Assembly (NCBI RefSeq): GCF_003480435.1 | Contig: NZ_QUJB01000022.1 | Coordinates: 1-45,873, forward strand | DNA length: 45,873 nucleotides | Reading direction: 5' to 3' | DNA from: Clostridium sp. AM30-24 | GTDB taxonomy: Bacteria > Bacillota > Clostridia > Lachnospirales > Lachnospiraceae | Shown: positions 16,558-26,010 of the stretch, piece after piece | Layout of the letters: each line of letters starts with the position of its first letter | Numbering within the stretch: the first letter of the stretch is position 1 | Translations under genes and position numbers: made by a program | Notes under the pieces: model-generated | What the model was told of the DNA's origin: nothing | Databases searched by the model: none | The model's input: the letters and a program-made list of their open reading frames with translations, nothing else

Positions 16558-17007
16558 TTATTTCATGAATCCAGCTAAGATCTCATTTACGATCTTGCCG
16601 TCTGCCTTCCCCTTTACGAGCGGCATCAGGGATTTCATGATCTTTCCTTTGTCCTTTGCTGTCGGGGCTTCGATCCCAAGCTCTGCAAGAACCTTTGCGA
16701 TCGTCTCCCTGATCTGGTCTTCAGTCATATCAGCCGGAGCGAACTCCTGATATACGGCAAGTCTCTTCTTTGCCTCATCGATGATATCGGTGCGGTCTGC
16801 CGGTGCTGTCTCGATGGTCTCCTTGACCTGCTTGATCTCTTTCTTTACGATCGCGTTCTCCTCATCCTCTGTGAGCGGAGCTTCACGCTTGTCGATCTGC
16901 GCGTTCTTTAACGCAGAGAGAAGCATGGAAAGGGAATCTTTTCTCTCTTTATCTTTTGCTTTCATCGCCTCGACCATAGCTGCTCTTACAACATCGATCT
17001 TACTCAT
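16558..17007 (-). CDS. yqeY: GatB/YqeY domain protein
   Basis: A 149-residue YqeY family protein, resembling the C-terminal tRNA-binding domain of GatB but free-standing. The start MSKIDVVRAAMVEAMKAKDKERKDSLSMLL and the C-terminal GKIMKSLMPLVKGKADGKIVNEIL are typical. The exact cellular role is unknown; a tRNA-related one is suspected. The ATG at 17007 is preceded by GGAGG at 8 bases. It lies 85 bases after prfC on the same strand and may be cotranscribed. Confidence 0.9.
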   Translation of the reverse strand: MSKIDVVRAAMVEAMKAKDKERKDSLSMLLSALKNAQIDKREAPLTEDEENAIVKKEIKQVKETIETAPADRTDIIDEAKKRLAVYQEFAPADMTEDQIRETIAKVLAELGIEAPTAKDKGKIMKSLMPLVKGKADGKIVNEILAGFMK

Positions 17008-17092
17008 CTTATATTCCTCCTGTCTATGCGGTATTCCCAGTCGAAACAACTGGTTCCGCATGTTCCTGTGATGATATATTTTGTAAACTTGA

Positions 17093-18685
17093 TTAGTTCT
17101 TTCCGAACTCACTGAGTTTTAAGTTCGGATTTCTCTCCTCGACCATGCCGACACTCCAGCTGTTGATGAATAACAATAACGGATTGCCCTTGAGGTCACA
17201 GATGCGTTTCATATCGGATGTGCCCTGGATCTTCGCCACATCCACTTCCTCCGGATTCTCAACCCAGCGGATGTACTCAAACGGAAGCTGTTCCAGTCTT
17301 ACGTCTACATTATACTCATTCTTTAAGCGGTAGGTCAGGACCTCAAACTGCAGGACACCGACAACGCCGACGATGATCTCCTCCATACCGGTATTGAACT
17401 CCTGGAAGATCTGGATCGCGCCTTCCTGAGCGATCTGGTTGACACCCTTTAAGAACTGTTTTCTCTTCATGGTATCGATCTGGCGGACTCTCGCGAAATG
17501 CTCCGGAGCGAAGGTCGGGATACCCTCAAACTGGAACTTCTCGTTGGACGTACAGAGCGTGTCACCGATGGAGAAAATACCCGGATCAAAAACGCCGATG
17601 ATATCTCCGGCATAAGCCTCGTCAATGATCTTACGGCTCTCAGCCATCAGCTGCTGCGGCTGGGTCAGACGGATCTTCTTGCCGCCCTGAACATGGTTTA
17701 CTTCCATTCCGGCTTCAAACTTACCGGAACAGATGCGCATGAAAGCGATACGGTCACGGTGCGCCTTATTCATATTCGCCTGAATCTTAAATACGAAGGC
17801 GGAGAAATCAGGTCTGAACGGATCGATCACACCGTCTGTCGTTCTTCGCGGAAGCGGAGAAGTCGTCATATTTAAGAAATGCTCCAGAAACGTCTCCACG
17901 CCAAAGTTTGTGAGAGCGGATCCGAAGAACACCGGTGAAAGCTTTCCGGCACTTACAAGCTCCTGATCAAACTCATCACTTGCCCCGTCGAGAAGCTCAA
18001 TATCGTCCCTTAACTGAGCGTGGAAATCGGAACCGATGACGGAATCCACGTCTGTTCCCTCCACGTCGAAAGTCTCTGTGGCAACTTCCTTCTGTCCGCC
18101 CATGGCAGCCGTGAAGGTCGTGATCTTCTTTGTCTGGCGGTCATAAACGCCCTTGAAGCTCTTTCCGCAGCCGATCGGCCAGTTGATCGGACATGTATGG
18201 ATTCCGAGAACGTCCTCGATCTCGCTCATGAGTTCAAACGGGTCTCTCGCCTCGCGGTCCATCTTGTTTACGAAGGTAAAGATCGGGATATGGCGCATTA
18301 CACAGACCTTGAACAGTTTGATGGTCTGCGCCTCGACACCCTTTGATCCGTCGATGACCATGACAGCGGAGTCCGCTGCCATTAAGGTACGGTAGGTATC
18401 CTCGGAGAAATCCTGGTGTCCGGGGGTATCAAGGATGTTGATGCAGTATCCCTCATAATTGAACTGGAGTACGGAAGATGTTACAGAAATACCTCTCTCC
18501 TTCTCGATCTCCATCCAGTCGGAGACTGCGTGCTTTGTCGCTTTGCGTCCCTTTACGGTTCCGGCAAGATTGATCGCGCCTCCGTATAACAGGAATTTCT
18601 CAGTCAGTGTCGTTTTACCGGCATCCGGGTGGGAAATGATCGCGAATGTCCGTCGTCTCTTTATTTCATCATTTAATGAAGCCAA
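17093..18685 (-). CDS. prfC: Peptide chain release factor 3
   Basis: A translational GTPase of about 530 residues that recycles RF1/RF2 from the ribosome after peptide release. The P-loop SHPDAGKTT is near residue 20, followed by ERGISVTSSV (switch I), DTPGHQDFSEDTYRTL (switch II) and NKMDREARDP (G4). The RF3-specific C-terminal domains follow. The start codon is unusual: GGAGG at about 18693-18697 points to a TTG at 18685, seven bases downstream. No in-frame ATG is available there, and a TTG at 18700 overlaps the ribosome site. The non-ATG start could keep expression low. Confidence 0.93.
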   Translation of the reverse strand: MASLNDEIKRRRTFAIISHPDAGKTTLTEKFLLYGGAINLAGTVKGRKATKHAVSDWMEIEKERGISVTSSVLQFNYEGYCINILDTPGHQDFSEDTYRTLMAADSAVMVIDGSKGVEAQTIKLFKVCVMRHIPIFTFVNKMDREARDPFELMSEIEDVLGIHTCPINWPIGCGKSFKGVYDRQTKKITTFTAAMGGQKEVATETFDVEGTDVDSVIGSDFHAQLRDDIELLDGASDEFDQELVSAGKLSPVFFGSALTNFGVETFLEHFLNMTTSPLPRRTTDGVIDPFRPDFSAFVFKIQANMNKAHRDRIAFMRICSGKFEAGMEVNHVQGGKKIRLTQPQQLMAESRKIIDEAYAGDIIGVFDPGIFSIGDTLCTSNEKFQFEGIPTFAPEHFARVRQIDTMKRKQFLKGVNQIAQEGAIQIFQEFNTGMEEIIVGVVGVLQFEVLTYRLKNEYNVDVRLEQLPFEYIRWVENPEEVDVAKIQGTSDMKRICDLKGNPLLLFINSWSVGMVEERNPNLKLSEFGKN

Positions 18686-18799
18686 AAAATTTTCCTCCAA
18701 ATCTATCTTAAAAATCTATATTTTTCCACTTAAATTTTTACCAGTATTTAAGGCTTTCGTCAAGAAGAAAGCCCTAAAATTCGTTATATTTATAGCAAT

Positions 18800-19993
18800 C
18801 TATCGCTCGATCCCAAAGATCTCGTCTAAGATCGCCCCTGCAACCTCTTCCTTCGACATGATCGGAAGCTCCGTCTCCTTATTCTCGCGGATCATCGTCA
18901 CTACATTCGTGTCCGTTCCGAAACCGGCACCGGCAACCTTCAGATTGTTGGCAACGATCATATCGAGGTTCTTCTTCTTTAATTTTGCCCTGGAATTCTC
19001 CAGCATATGTTCCGTCTCCATAGAAAATCCGCAAAGGAACTGGCTGTCTTTTTTATGTTCTCCGAGCCATTTTAAGATATCATCGGTGCGCTCCAGTTCG
19101 ATCGCCATATCTCCGTCTTTCTTCTTTGTCTTCTCGGTATTCACGAACTTCGGGCGGTAGTCAGCGACAGCCGCGGCCTTGATCACCGCGTCCATCTCGT
19201 CACTGCGGCCTGTCACGGCCTCAAACATATCTTTGGCGGTAACCACCGGAACAAAATTTACGAACATCGGCGGCTCCACCTCTGCCGGTCCTGAAACAAG
19301 AGTCACGTCAGCGCCGCGGAGAGCTGCCGTCTTCGCGATGGCATATCCCATCTTTCCGGTACTGTGGTTTGTAATATAGCGGACCGGGTCGATGGCCTCT
19401 CTCGTCGGGCCTGCGGTCACGAGGATCTTCTTTCCTTTTAAGTCTTTCTCGTACTGGACTTCCTTTAAGATATACTGGAGCAGCACCTCCGGCTCCGGCA
19501 TCTTTCCGGCTCCGGTATCGCCGCAGGCGAGATACCCGCTTGCCGGGCTGATCACTTCCATTCCGTAGTGTTCGCAGATCTTTAAGTTGTCCTGTGTGAT
19601 CGGATTCTCGAACATTCTCGTATTCATCGCCGGGCTGATGATCTTCTTGCAGATACATGCGAGAACCGTGGTCGTCAACATATCGTCCGCAAGGCCATGG
19701 GCCAGCTTCGCAATCACATTTGCGGAAGCCGGGGCAACGAGGACAACGTCCGCCGCCTTCGCAAGGGAAACATGTTCAACGGAAAATTCAAAGTTCCGGT
19801 CAAACGTATCCACCAGGCATTTATTTCCGGTCAGTGTCTCGAATGTAATCGGGTTAATGAAATTTGTCGCATTCCGGGTCATAAGCACATGGACATCTGC
19901 CTTCAGTTTTTTCAGTGCGCTGGCGAGATATGCGATTTTATAGGCGGCGATACTGCCGCTCACGCATAAAAGTACGGTTTTTCCTGCTAACAT
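18800..19993 (-). CDS. coaBC: Bifunctional CoaBC
   Basis: A 397-residue fusion. The N-terminal flavoprotein CoaC decarboxylates 4'-phosphopantothenoylcysteine; the C-terminal CoaB ligates cysteine to phosphopantothenate. CoaC landmarks are VSGSIAAYK (FMN), H74 (EHVSLAKAAD), N124 (PAMNTRMFENP) and C157 (ACGDTGAGKM). CoaB begins near residue 187 with KILVTAGPTREAIDPVRYI and includes the NHSTGKMGYAIA loop. The ribosome site is CGGAGG. It is divergent from coaX, another coenzyme A gene, across 195 bases, which suggests shared control. Confidence 0.95.
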   Translation of the reverse strand: MLAGKTVLLCVSGSIAAYKIAYLASALKKLKADVHVLMTRNATNFINPITFETLTGNKCLVDTFDRNFEFSVEHVSLAKAADVVLVAPASANVIAKLAHGLADDMLTTTVLACICKKIISPAMNTRMFENPITQDNLKICEHYGMEVISPASGYLACGDTGAGKMPEPEVLLQYILKEVQYEKDLKGKKILVTAGPTREAIDPVRYITNHSTGKMGYAIAKTAALRGADVTLVSGPAEVEPPMFVNFVPVVTAKDMFEAVTGRSDEMDAVIKAAAVADYRPKFVNTEKTKKKDGDMAIELERTDDILKWLGEHKKDSQFLCGFSMETEHMLENSRAKLKKKNLDMIVANNLKVAGAGFGTDTNVVTMIRENKETELPIMSKEEVAGAILDEIFGIER

Positions 19994-20188
19994 TTGGAAT
20001 CCTCCGTTGTAATTTTAGTCAATTTATGGTAAGATAATTCGAACTTTAAAATTATGAGGAACCTGTCTCACACGTTTCTCATATTCACGGTGAAGGTTGA
20101 CAAGTCCCGCAAATACGGAACCTTTGATCAACTGCACACGTAAAAACAGTATAGCACGTTACTTAGATTTGTGGAAGGAGTTTTCTCA

Positions 20189-20968
20189 ATGATTTTAGCG
20201 ATCGACATGGGAAACAGTAATATCGTTGTCGGAGGTCTTGACGACAATAAAACATATTTTGAGGAGCGCATCACCACCGATGACCGGAAAACGAGTCTCG
20301 AATACGCGATCCTTTTAAAGAATATTCTGGAGATTCATAAAGTAAAGAAAAATGATATCGAAGGTTCCATTATGGCGTCCGTTGTCCCGCCACTGAACGC
20401 GCCGATCTCTTCCGCCGTAAAGAAGATCACCGGAAAGAAACCGCTTCTTGTCGGTTCCGGAATGAAGACAGGCTTAAACATCAAGATGGATAACCCTAAG
20501 ACCGTCGGCGGTGACCGGATCGTGGCCGCTGTCGCTGCAAATGCCAAATACAAAGGACCGATCATCATCGCGGACATGGGAACCGCGACAACACTCGATG
20601 TGGTGGACCACGATGGAAATTACATCGGCGGTGTGATTCTCCCCGGTGTAAAGGTTGCCTTAAACTCCCTCGTTTCCAATACAGCCCAGCTTCCGAGGAT
20701 CAGCTTCGATGTTCCGAAACGCGCAATCGGAAAGAACACCATCGAATGTATGAGAAACGGTATCATGCTCGGCAATGCCGCAATGCTTGACGGTCTTATC
20801 GACCGCATGACCGCAGAACTCGGCGAAGAAGCCACACTGATCGCAACCGGCGGCATGGCAAGATTTATCACCCCGCTTTGTACGCATAAGATCACCTATG
20901 ACCCGGATCTTCTGCTCCGCGGACTGATGATCCTGTACAGACAAAATACAGAAACAAAAGATGCGTAA
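20189..20968 (+). CDS. coaX: Type III pantothenate kinase
   Basis: A 259-residue ASKHA-fold kinase phosphorylating pantothenate, the first committed step of coenzyme A synthesis. The type III signatures are DMGNSNIVVGG at the N-terminus (phosphate loop), VGGDRI (pantothenate and ATP region) and IIADMGTATTLD. The ATG at 20189 follows GGAAGGAG; the frame extends upstream to a GTG at 20171 that overlaps the ribosome site. A strong terminator follows. Confidence 0.95.
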   Translation: MILAIDMGNSNIVVGGLDDNKTYFEERITTDDRKTSLEYAILLKNILEIHKVKKNDIEGSIMASVVPPLNAPISSAVKKITGKKPLLVGSGMKTGLNIKMDNPKTVGGDRIVAAVAANAKYKGPIIIADMGTATTLDVVDHDGNYIGGVILPGVKVALNSLVSNTAQLPRISFDVPKRAIGKNTIECMRNGIMLGNAAMLDGLIDRMTAELGEEATLIATGGMARFITPLCTHKITYDPDLLLRGLMILYRQNTETKDA

Positions 20969-20977
20969 AGCTTCACT

Positions 20978-21010
20978 GCCGAATGAATTTAACGTTCATT
21001 CGGCTTTTTT
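20978..21010 (+). terminator. Terminator of coaX
   Basis: A perfect 10-bp stem (20978-20987 with 20995-21004) and six T (21005-21010), starting 9 bases after the coaX stop. Confidence 0.93.
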
Positions 21011-21097
21011 ACTCAGAATTGTCCTCCCCGGCCTATCATAAAAATCGGGATTGCTTTTCGTGGAAAAACAGCCGTTGTAAAACGAAAATAATGAGAA

Positions 21098-21133
21098 GGG
21101 GCTGCCGCACCAATTTTGGCAAGCGGCAGCCCC
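21098..21133. terminator. Bidirectional terminator between coaX and nspC
   Basis: A perfect 11-bp GC-rich stem (21098-21108 with 21123-21133). On the plus strand it is followed by GTTTTCT; on the minus strand, 24 bases after the nspC stop, by TTCTC. It probably ends the speA-speE-CASDH-nspC transcript. Confidence 0.75.
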
Positions 21134-21157
21134 GTTTTCTATAATCATGTTTCTATT

Positions 21158-22291
21158 TTATCCCAGTCTTCTCACAAATTCCTCATACCCAAAGGTTTTC
21201 ACCACACTGCACTCCCCATTCTCATCCATTCGCGCGATGGACGGCAGGCACATGCCGTTGAAGGTGTTGTTTTTTACCATGGAGTAGATCGCCATGTCCT
21301 CGAAATAGAGTTTATCGCCGATCTGAATCTCGTGGTCGAAGGAATAGTCGCCGATCACGTCACCCGCAAGGCAGGTCATTGATGAGAGACGGTAGGTGTA
21401 CTGCTTTTCGTCCGCTTCTCCGGAGTCTTTTAACGGCGGACGGTAGGGCATTTCCAGCACGTCCGGCATATGGCAGGCGGCGGAAGCGTCCAAGATCAGT
21501 GTCCTGATGCCGTTATCCACAATGTCCATGACTTCCGTCACAAGATATCCCGCATTTAACGCCACGGCTTCCCCAGGTTCCACATAGACAGTGACGTCAT
21601 ATGTCTCCTGCATATGGCGGATGCAGCGTTCTAAACGGTCGATGTCGTAATCGTTTCTCGTGATATGGTGTCCGCCGCCCATGTTGAGCCATTTGATATT
21701 CGGAAGCTTCAGGTACTTTCCGAATTTTTCCTCCACCGCCTTCAGAGTCGTCTCCAGATCATCCGAGTTCTGCTCACAGAGGGTATGGAAGTGGATCCCG
21801 TCAAGCTTTTCCACAAGAGCTTCCCGGAAATTGGCCAGGGTCACGCCGAGTCTGGAGCCCGGCGCACAGGGATCGTAGATCGCGTGGTCGCCCTGAGTGG
21901 AGCACTCCGGGTTTACGCGGATGCCGATGCTGACACCTTTTTCCTTACAGAAGTCCGCGTATTTTTCAAGCTGGGAAAATGAATTGAACACCAGATGTTC
22001 GCAGATATCGGTGAGTTCCCCGATCTCCGATTCCTTGAAGGCCGGAGCGAATACGTGATTTTCTTTTCCCATTTTTTCATATCCAAGCTTTGCCTCGAAA
22101 AGACCGCTGGCTGTGGTTCCGTCCAGATACTGCCCGATCAGCGGGTACTCGAAGAAGTTTGAGAACGCCTTCTGGGCAAGGAGGATCTTGCAGCCGGTGT
22201 CGTCCTTTACTTTCTTTAAGATTTCCAGATTTTTCCGAAGCTTTTTTTCATCAATTACATAGCATGGAGTGGGTAATTCATTAATTTTCAT
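21158..22291 (-). CDS. nspC: Carboxy(nor)spermidine decarboxylase
   Basis: A 377-residue fold III (alanine-racemase type) PLP enzyme that decarboxylates carboxyspermidine to spermidine (or carboxynorspermidine to norspermidine). PLP lysine: KILLAQKAFSNFF near residue 42. Other family landmarks are the glycine-rich MGGGHHITR phosphate loop, the EPGEAVALNAGYL segment and the DASAACHMPDVLEMPYRP substrate region. The ATG at 22291 follows GGAG at 6 bases. It is the last gene of the speA operon, 66 bases after CASDH. Confidence 0.93.
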   Translation of the reverse strand: MKINELPTPCYVIDEKKLRKNLEILKKVKDDTGCKILLAQKAFSNFFEYPLIGQYLDGTTASGLFEAKLGYEKMGKENHVFAPAFKESEIGELTDICEHLVFNSFSQLEKYADFCKEKGVSIGIRVNPECSTQGDHAIYDPCAPGSRLGVTLANFREALVEKLDGIHFHTLCEQNSDDLETTLKAVEEKFGKYLKLPNIKWLNMGGGHHITRNDYDIDRLERCIRHMQETYDVTVYVEPGEAVALNAGYLVTEVMDIVDNGIRTLILDASAACHMPDVLEMPYRPPLKDSGEADEKQYTYRLSSMTCLAGDVIGDYSFDHEIQIGDKLYFEDMAIYSMVKNNTFNGMCLPSIARMDENGECSVVKTFGYEEFVRRLG

Positions 22292-22357
22292 CTTGTTCTC
22301 CAATTACTGACTCGTTCCTGCCAGAGGTGTTTTCTGTACTTAAAATTATTCAAATTT

Positions 22358-23617
22358 TTATTTCACAATCTCCGGGTTCTCATCCACAACCCACGGAAGT
22401 CCCCACTTGTTCAGCGCTTCCATATACGGATCCGGATCGAACTCCTCGACGTTGAATACGCCTGCGCCCTTCCAGGTTCCGTCGACTACCATCATGGAAC
22501 CGATCATAGCCGGTACGCCTGTCGTGTAGGAGATGGCCTGGGAGCCGACTTCCTTGTAACACTCCTGATGGTCACATACGTTATAAATATAGATCGTCTT
22601 CTCTTTTCCGTCCTTCACACCGGTAAAGATACAGCCGATGTTTGTCTTTCCGACGGTTCTCGGACCTAAGGATGCCGGATCCGGAAGAAGAGCCTTTAAG
22701 AACTGGATCGGAACGATCTCCTGTCCGTTAAAGTTTACCGGGGAAGTGGAAAGCATTCCAACGTTCTCTAAGCATTTCATGTGGGTCAGGTAGCTCTGTC
22801 CGAAGGTCATGAAGAAGCGGATGCGCTTTACGCCCGGAATGTTCTTTGCGAGAGACTCGATCTCCTCATGATGTAAAAGGTACATGTCCTTCTCGCCGAC
22901 CTGCGGGAAGTTGTACTCACGCTTGATCTCCATCGGCTTTGTCTCTACCCAGTGGCCGTTCTCCCAGTAGGAGCCGTTTGCGGATACCTCACGGAGGTTG
23001 ATCTCCGGGTTGAAGTTTGTAGCGAACGGATAACCATGGTCACCGCCGTTGCAGTCTAAGATGTCGATGGTGTGGATCTCATCGAAATAGTGCTTTAACG
23101 CATACGCGGAGAAGACGCTTGTGACGCCCGGGTCAAAACCTGTTCCTAAGAGTGCCATAAGTCCAGCCTCTTTGAATTTCTCCTGATATGCCCACTGCCA
23201 GGAATAATCGAAGTATGCGGTGAAGCCCTCTTCCTTGCAGCGTTTCTCATAGATCGCGCGCCAGGTCGGATCGTCGGTGTCCTCCGGCTCGTAGTTTGCG
23301 GTATCGATATAGTTCACGCCGGCCTTTAAGCATGCGTCCATGATCGTCAGGTCCTGATACGGGAGTGCAACGTTTAACACTGCATCCGGCTTGTAGCTTT
23401 CCATTAAAGCCACCAGCTCGTCCACGTTGTCAGCATCCACTTTCGCGGTCGTGATCTTCGTCTTTGTCGTTCCCTGAAGTTTCTCCTTTAAGGCATCGCA
23501 CTTGGATACGGTACGGCTTGCGATCATGATTTCTGTGAATACATCACTGTTCTGACAGCACTTGTGGATCGCTACGGACGCAACACCTCCGCAGCCGATG
23601 ATCATTAATCTGCTCAT
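22358..23617 (-). CDS. Carboxyspermidine dehydrogenase (saccharopine dehydrogenase family)
   Basis: A 419-residue LYS1/saccharopine-dehydrogenase-like enzyme. In the alternative spermidine pathway it condenses putrescine with aspartate beta-semialdehyde using NADPH to give carboxyspermidine. The N-terminal nucleotide loop is IIGCGGVASVAIHKC; GTGFDPGVTSVFSAYAL and DCNGGDHGYPFATNFNPEINLREV are typical of this subgroup. Its ribosome site AGGAGG lies inside the end of speE and its ATG comes 2 bases after the speE stop, so translation is coupled. The neighbour nspC supports this role over lysine metabolism. Confidence 0.9.
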   Translation of the reverse strand: MSRLMIIGCGGVASVAIHKCCQNSDVFTEIMIASRTVSKCDALKEKLQGTTKTKITTAKVDADNVDELVALMESYKPDAVLNVALPYQDLTIMDACLKAGVNYIDTANYEPEDTDDPTWRAIYEKRCKEEGFTAYFDYSWQWAYQEKFKEAGLMALLGTGFDPGVTSVFSAYALKHYFDEIHTIDILDCNGGDHGYPFATNFNPEINLREVSANGSYWENGHWVETKPMEIKREYNFPQVGEKDMYLLHHEEIESLAKNIPGVKRIRFFMTFGQSYLTHMKCLENVGMLSTSPVNFNGQEIVPIQFLKALLPDPASLGPRTVGKTNIGCIFTGVKDGKEKTIYIYNVCDHQECYKEVGSQAISYTTGVPAMIGSMMVVDGTWKGAGVFNVEEFDPDPYMEALNKWGLPWVVDENPEIVK

Positions 23618-23619
23618 GT

Positions 23620-24474
23620 TTATTTTTCCTCCTCTTTTAAAAGATCCTCAACATACTTCGGCAGCATGAATGCTCCCATGTGAAGATGTGTCGTATAATA
23701 CCAGGTTTCGATATTTAATGCATCCCATTCCCGGGGCTTGAAATCCTTGATGGGATGATATTTCTTTGAAGCGAAGCCGAAAAGCCAGTATCCGGACGGA
23801 CAGGTTGGAATATGTGCCTGATACACACGGCTGATCGGGAAGGAGCGGAACGCCTTGCGGTGCATGCTGCGGCAGGCCAGCTCGTCCTCATCATAGAATG
23901 GGCTTCCATGCTGGTAGACCATGATCCCATCCTCCTTTAAGGCGCTGTAACAGCTACCGTAAAATTCCTTCGTGAACAGTCCCTCAGTATGGCCGAAGGG
24001 GTCTGTGGAATCGTTGATGATAAGGTCATACTTTGCCTTCTTGTTTCTTAAAAATCTCAGACCGTCATCATAGTGGACCTCGACACGCGGATCATCTAAG
24101 GCACAGGCTACCTCCGGGAAAAATTTTCTTGAAACCTCCACAAACATCTCATCCGTCTCCACGACATCGATATGTTCCACGCAGTCATACTGCAAAAGCT
24201 CTTTCGCGACACCGCCGTCGCCGCCGCCGATGATCAGTACGTCCTTCACACACGGATGGACCGCCATCGGCACATGGGTCACCATCTCGTCATAAATAAA
24301 CTCGTCCTTCTCGGAGAATACGATCTCCCCGTCCAGAGAGATAAATTTTCCAAATTCCTCGGAATCGAACACATCGATCCGCTGATATTCACTCTCCCCG
24401 GAAAACAGCTGCTTTTCGATCTTGATGGACAGCTTTACGTTTCCGGTGTGCAGTTCTGAAAACCAGAATTCCAT
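23620..24474 (-). CDS. speE: Spermidine synthase-family aminopropyltransferase
   Basis: A 284-residue enzyme that transfers an aminopropyl group from decarboxylated SAM to putrescine or another amine. Core motifs: LIIGGGDGGVAKELLQY (cofactor loop), HIDVVETDEMFVEVSRKFFP, DPRVEVHYDDGLRFL and the catalytic NDSTDPFGHTEGLFTKEFY, with YQAHIPTCPSGYWLFGFASKK at the gate. The ribosome site is AGGAG. No speD (SAM decarboxylase) is in the window, and the operon also carries CASDH and NspC, which make spermidine without it. Its real product here is therefore open. Confidence 0.9.
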   Translation of the reverse strand: MEFWFSELHTGNVKLSIKIEKQLFSGESEYQRIDVFDSEEFGKFISLDGEIVFSEKDEFIYDEMVTHVPMAVHPCVKDVLIIGGGDGGVAKELLQYDCVEHIDVVETDEMFVEVSRKFFPEVACALDDPRVEVHYDDGLRFLRNKKAKYDLIINDSTDPFGHTEGLFTKEFYGSCYSALKEDGIMVYQHGSPFYDEDELACRSMHRKAFRSFPISRVYQAHIPTCPSGYWLFGFASKKYHPIKDFKPREWDALNIETWYYTTHLHMGAFMLPKYVEDLLKEEEK

Positions 24475-24508
24475 ATCTCGTGACTCCTTGTATCGTATTG
24501 GCCAAAGC

Positions 24509-25963
24509 CTATATGTTTGCCAGCACCATCAGATGATCCACCGCCGGATCTTCTGTTCCCTGCATGGAGCATCCCTTTTTCTTCGCATACAGGATATACT
24601 GGACCACGTCGTCCGTGATCATCTCCCCCGGCGCCAGGATCGGGATTCCCGGCGGATAACACATCACGAACTCCGCACAGACTCTTCCGGAAGACGCTTC
24701 CACCGGAACAGAGACCTTCTCGGAGTAGAACGCTTTCTGCGGGGACATCACGACCTTCGGGGAGATATACTCACCGGAGAGAAGTCCCGCGCTGTCCTTT
24801 TTGTAGAGACGTTCCACATCATCGAGAGCCCCCACAAGACGCTCGATGTCCTGAATCCGGTCTCCGATGGAGATGTAAGCCAGAATGTTGCTGATGTCAC
24901 CGAATTCGATCTGGATATCATACTCGTCGCGCAGGAGGTCATAGACCTCGATTCCTGCAAGTCCGATATCTCTTGTATACACGGAGAGCTTCGTCACATC
25001 GTAATCGAAGATGCTGTCGCCGTTTACAAGTTCTTTTCCGTAGGCATAATAACCGCCGATGGAGTTGATCTCCCGTCTCGCGTACTCTGCCATCTCAACG
25101 ACCTTCGCGAAGGATTCCTCACCGCGGAGAGCCAGATTTCGTCTTGAGATATCAAGGCTGGAGAGAAGCAGGTAGGAGGCGCTTGTAGTCTGGGTCAGGT
25201 TGATGATCTGGCGCACATAATCGGTGTTCACACCCTTATTTAAAAGAAGAAGCGAACTCTGGGTCAGGCTTCCGCCGGACTTGTGCATAGATACCGCCGC
25301 CATATCAGCTCCCGCTGCCATTGCGGAGATCGGAAGGTTCTTTCCAAAATACAGGTGGGTTCCATGGGCCTCGTCCGCGAGAACCTTCATGCCTCTCGCA
25401 TGGGCAAGCTGTACGATCGTTTTTATATCAGAGCAGATGCCGTAATAGGTCGGGTTGTTGACGAACACCGCAACCGCGTCCGGATTGTCCTCGATGGCCT
25501 GTTTTACTTTTTCGACCTGCATTCCCAGTGAAATACCGAGTCTCTGGTTCATCTCCGGATTTACGTAGATCGGGATTCCGCCGCAGAGCACCAGCGCGTT
25601 GATGACGCTCTTATGTACGTTTCGCGGCAGGATGATCTTATCTCCGGCTTTTACCACCGAGAGGATCATGCTCTGGACCGCAGATGTCGTTCCGCCCACC
25701 ATCAGATAGGCGCTGGCCGCTCCGAATGCCTCCGCCGCAAGCTCTTCCGCCTCACGGATTACGGAGACCGGATGACAGAGGTTGTCAAGCGGCTTCATCG
25801 AGTTTACGTCCAAAGATACACATTTCTCTCCTAAAAGCTGTACAAGTTCCGGATTTCCGCGTCCTCTCTTATGTCCCGGCACGTCAAACGGGACAACTCT
25901 CTTCTTTTTAAATGCCTCGAGCGCTTCATAGATCGGGGCTTTCTTTTGTCTCTCTCTGTCCAT
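24509..25963 (-). CDS. speA: Arginine (Orn/Lys/Arg family) decarboxylase
   Basis: A 484-residue fold I PLP decarboxylase of the Gram-positive SpeA/SpeF group. Motifs: FDVPGHKRGRGN at the N-terminus, LMVGGTTSAVQSM (phosphate loop), VLADEAHGTHLYF (cofactor aspartate and histidine) and the PLP lysine in SMHKSGGSLTQSS. Because aguA and aguB are in the window, arginine to agmatine is the likely reaction; lysine or ornithine cannot be excluded by sequence. The ATG at 25963 follows GAGGAA; an ATG at 25978 lacks a site. It is the first gene of the polyamine operon, immediately behind an intrinsic terminator at 26011-26044. Confidence 0.9.
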   Translation of the reverse strand: MDRERQKKAPIYEALEAFKKKRVVPFDVPGHKRGRGNPELVQLLGEKCVSLDVNSMKPLDNLCHPVSVIREAEELAAEAFGAASAYLMVGGTTSAVQSMILSVVKAGDKIILPRNVHKSVINALVLCGGIPIYVNPEMNQRLGISLGMQVEKVKQAIEDNPDAVAVFVNNPTYYGICSDIKTIVQLAHARGMKVLADEAHGTHLYFGKNLPISAMAAGADMAAVSMHKSGGSLTQSSLLLLNKGVNTDYVRQIINLTQTTSASYLLLSSLDISRRNLALRGEESFAKVVEMAEYARREINSIGGYYAYGKELVNGDSIFDYDVTKLSVYTRDIGLAGIEVYDLLRDEYDIQIEFGDISNILAYISIGDRIQDIERLVGALDDVERLYKKDSAGLLSGEYISPKVVMSPQKAFYSEKVSVPVEASSGRVCAEFVMCYPPGIPILAPGEMITDDVVQYILYAKKKGCSMQGTEDPAVDHLMVLANI

Positions 25964-26010
25964 GGTTTTGTTCCTCATGCATTTTATTGATTGCGCATCA
26001 TCTGAATACT

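Noticed and set aside
20040..20170. Promoter boxes for coaX (TTGACA near 20098 and TATAGC near 20150)
   Set aside because: Spacing between usable -35 and -10 elements does not fit; no confident pair was found.
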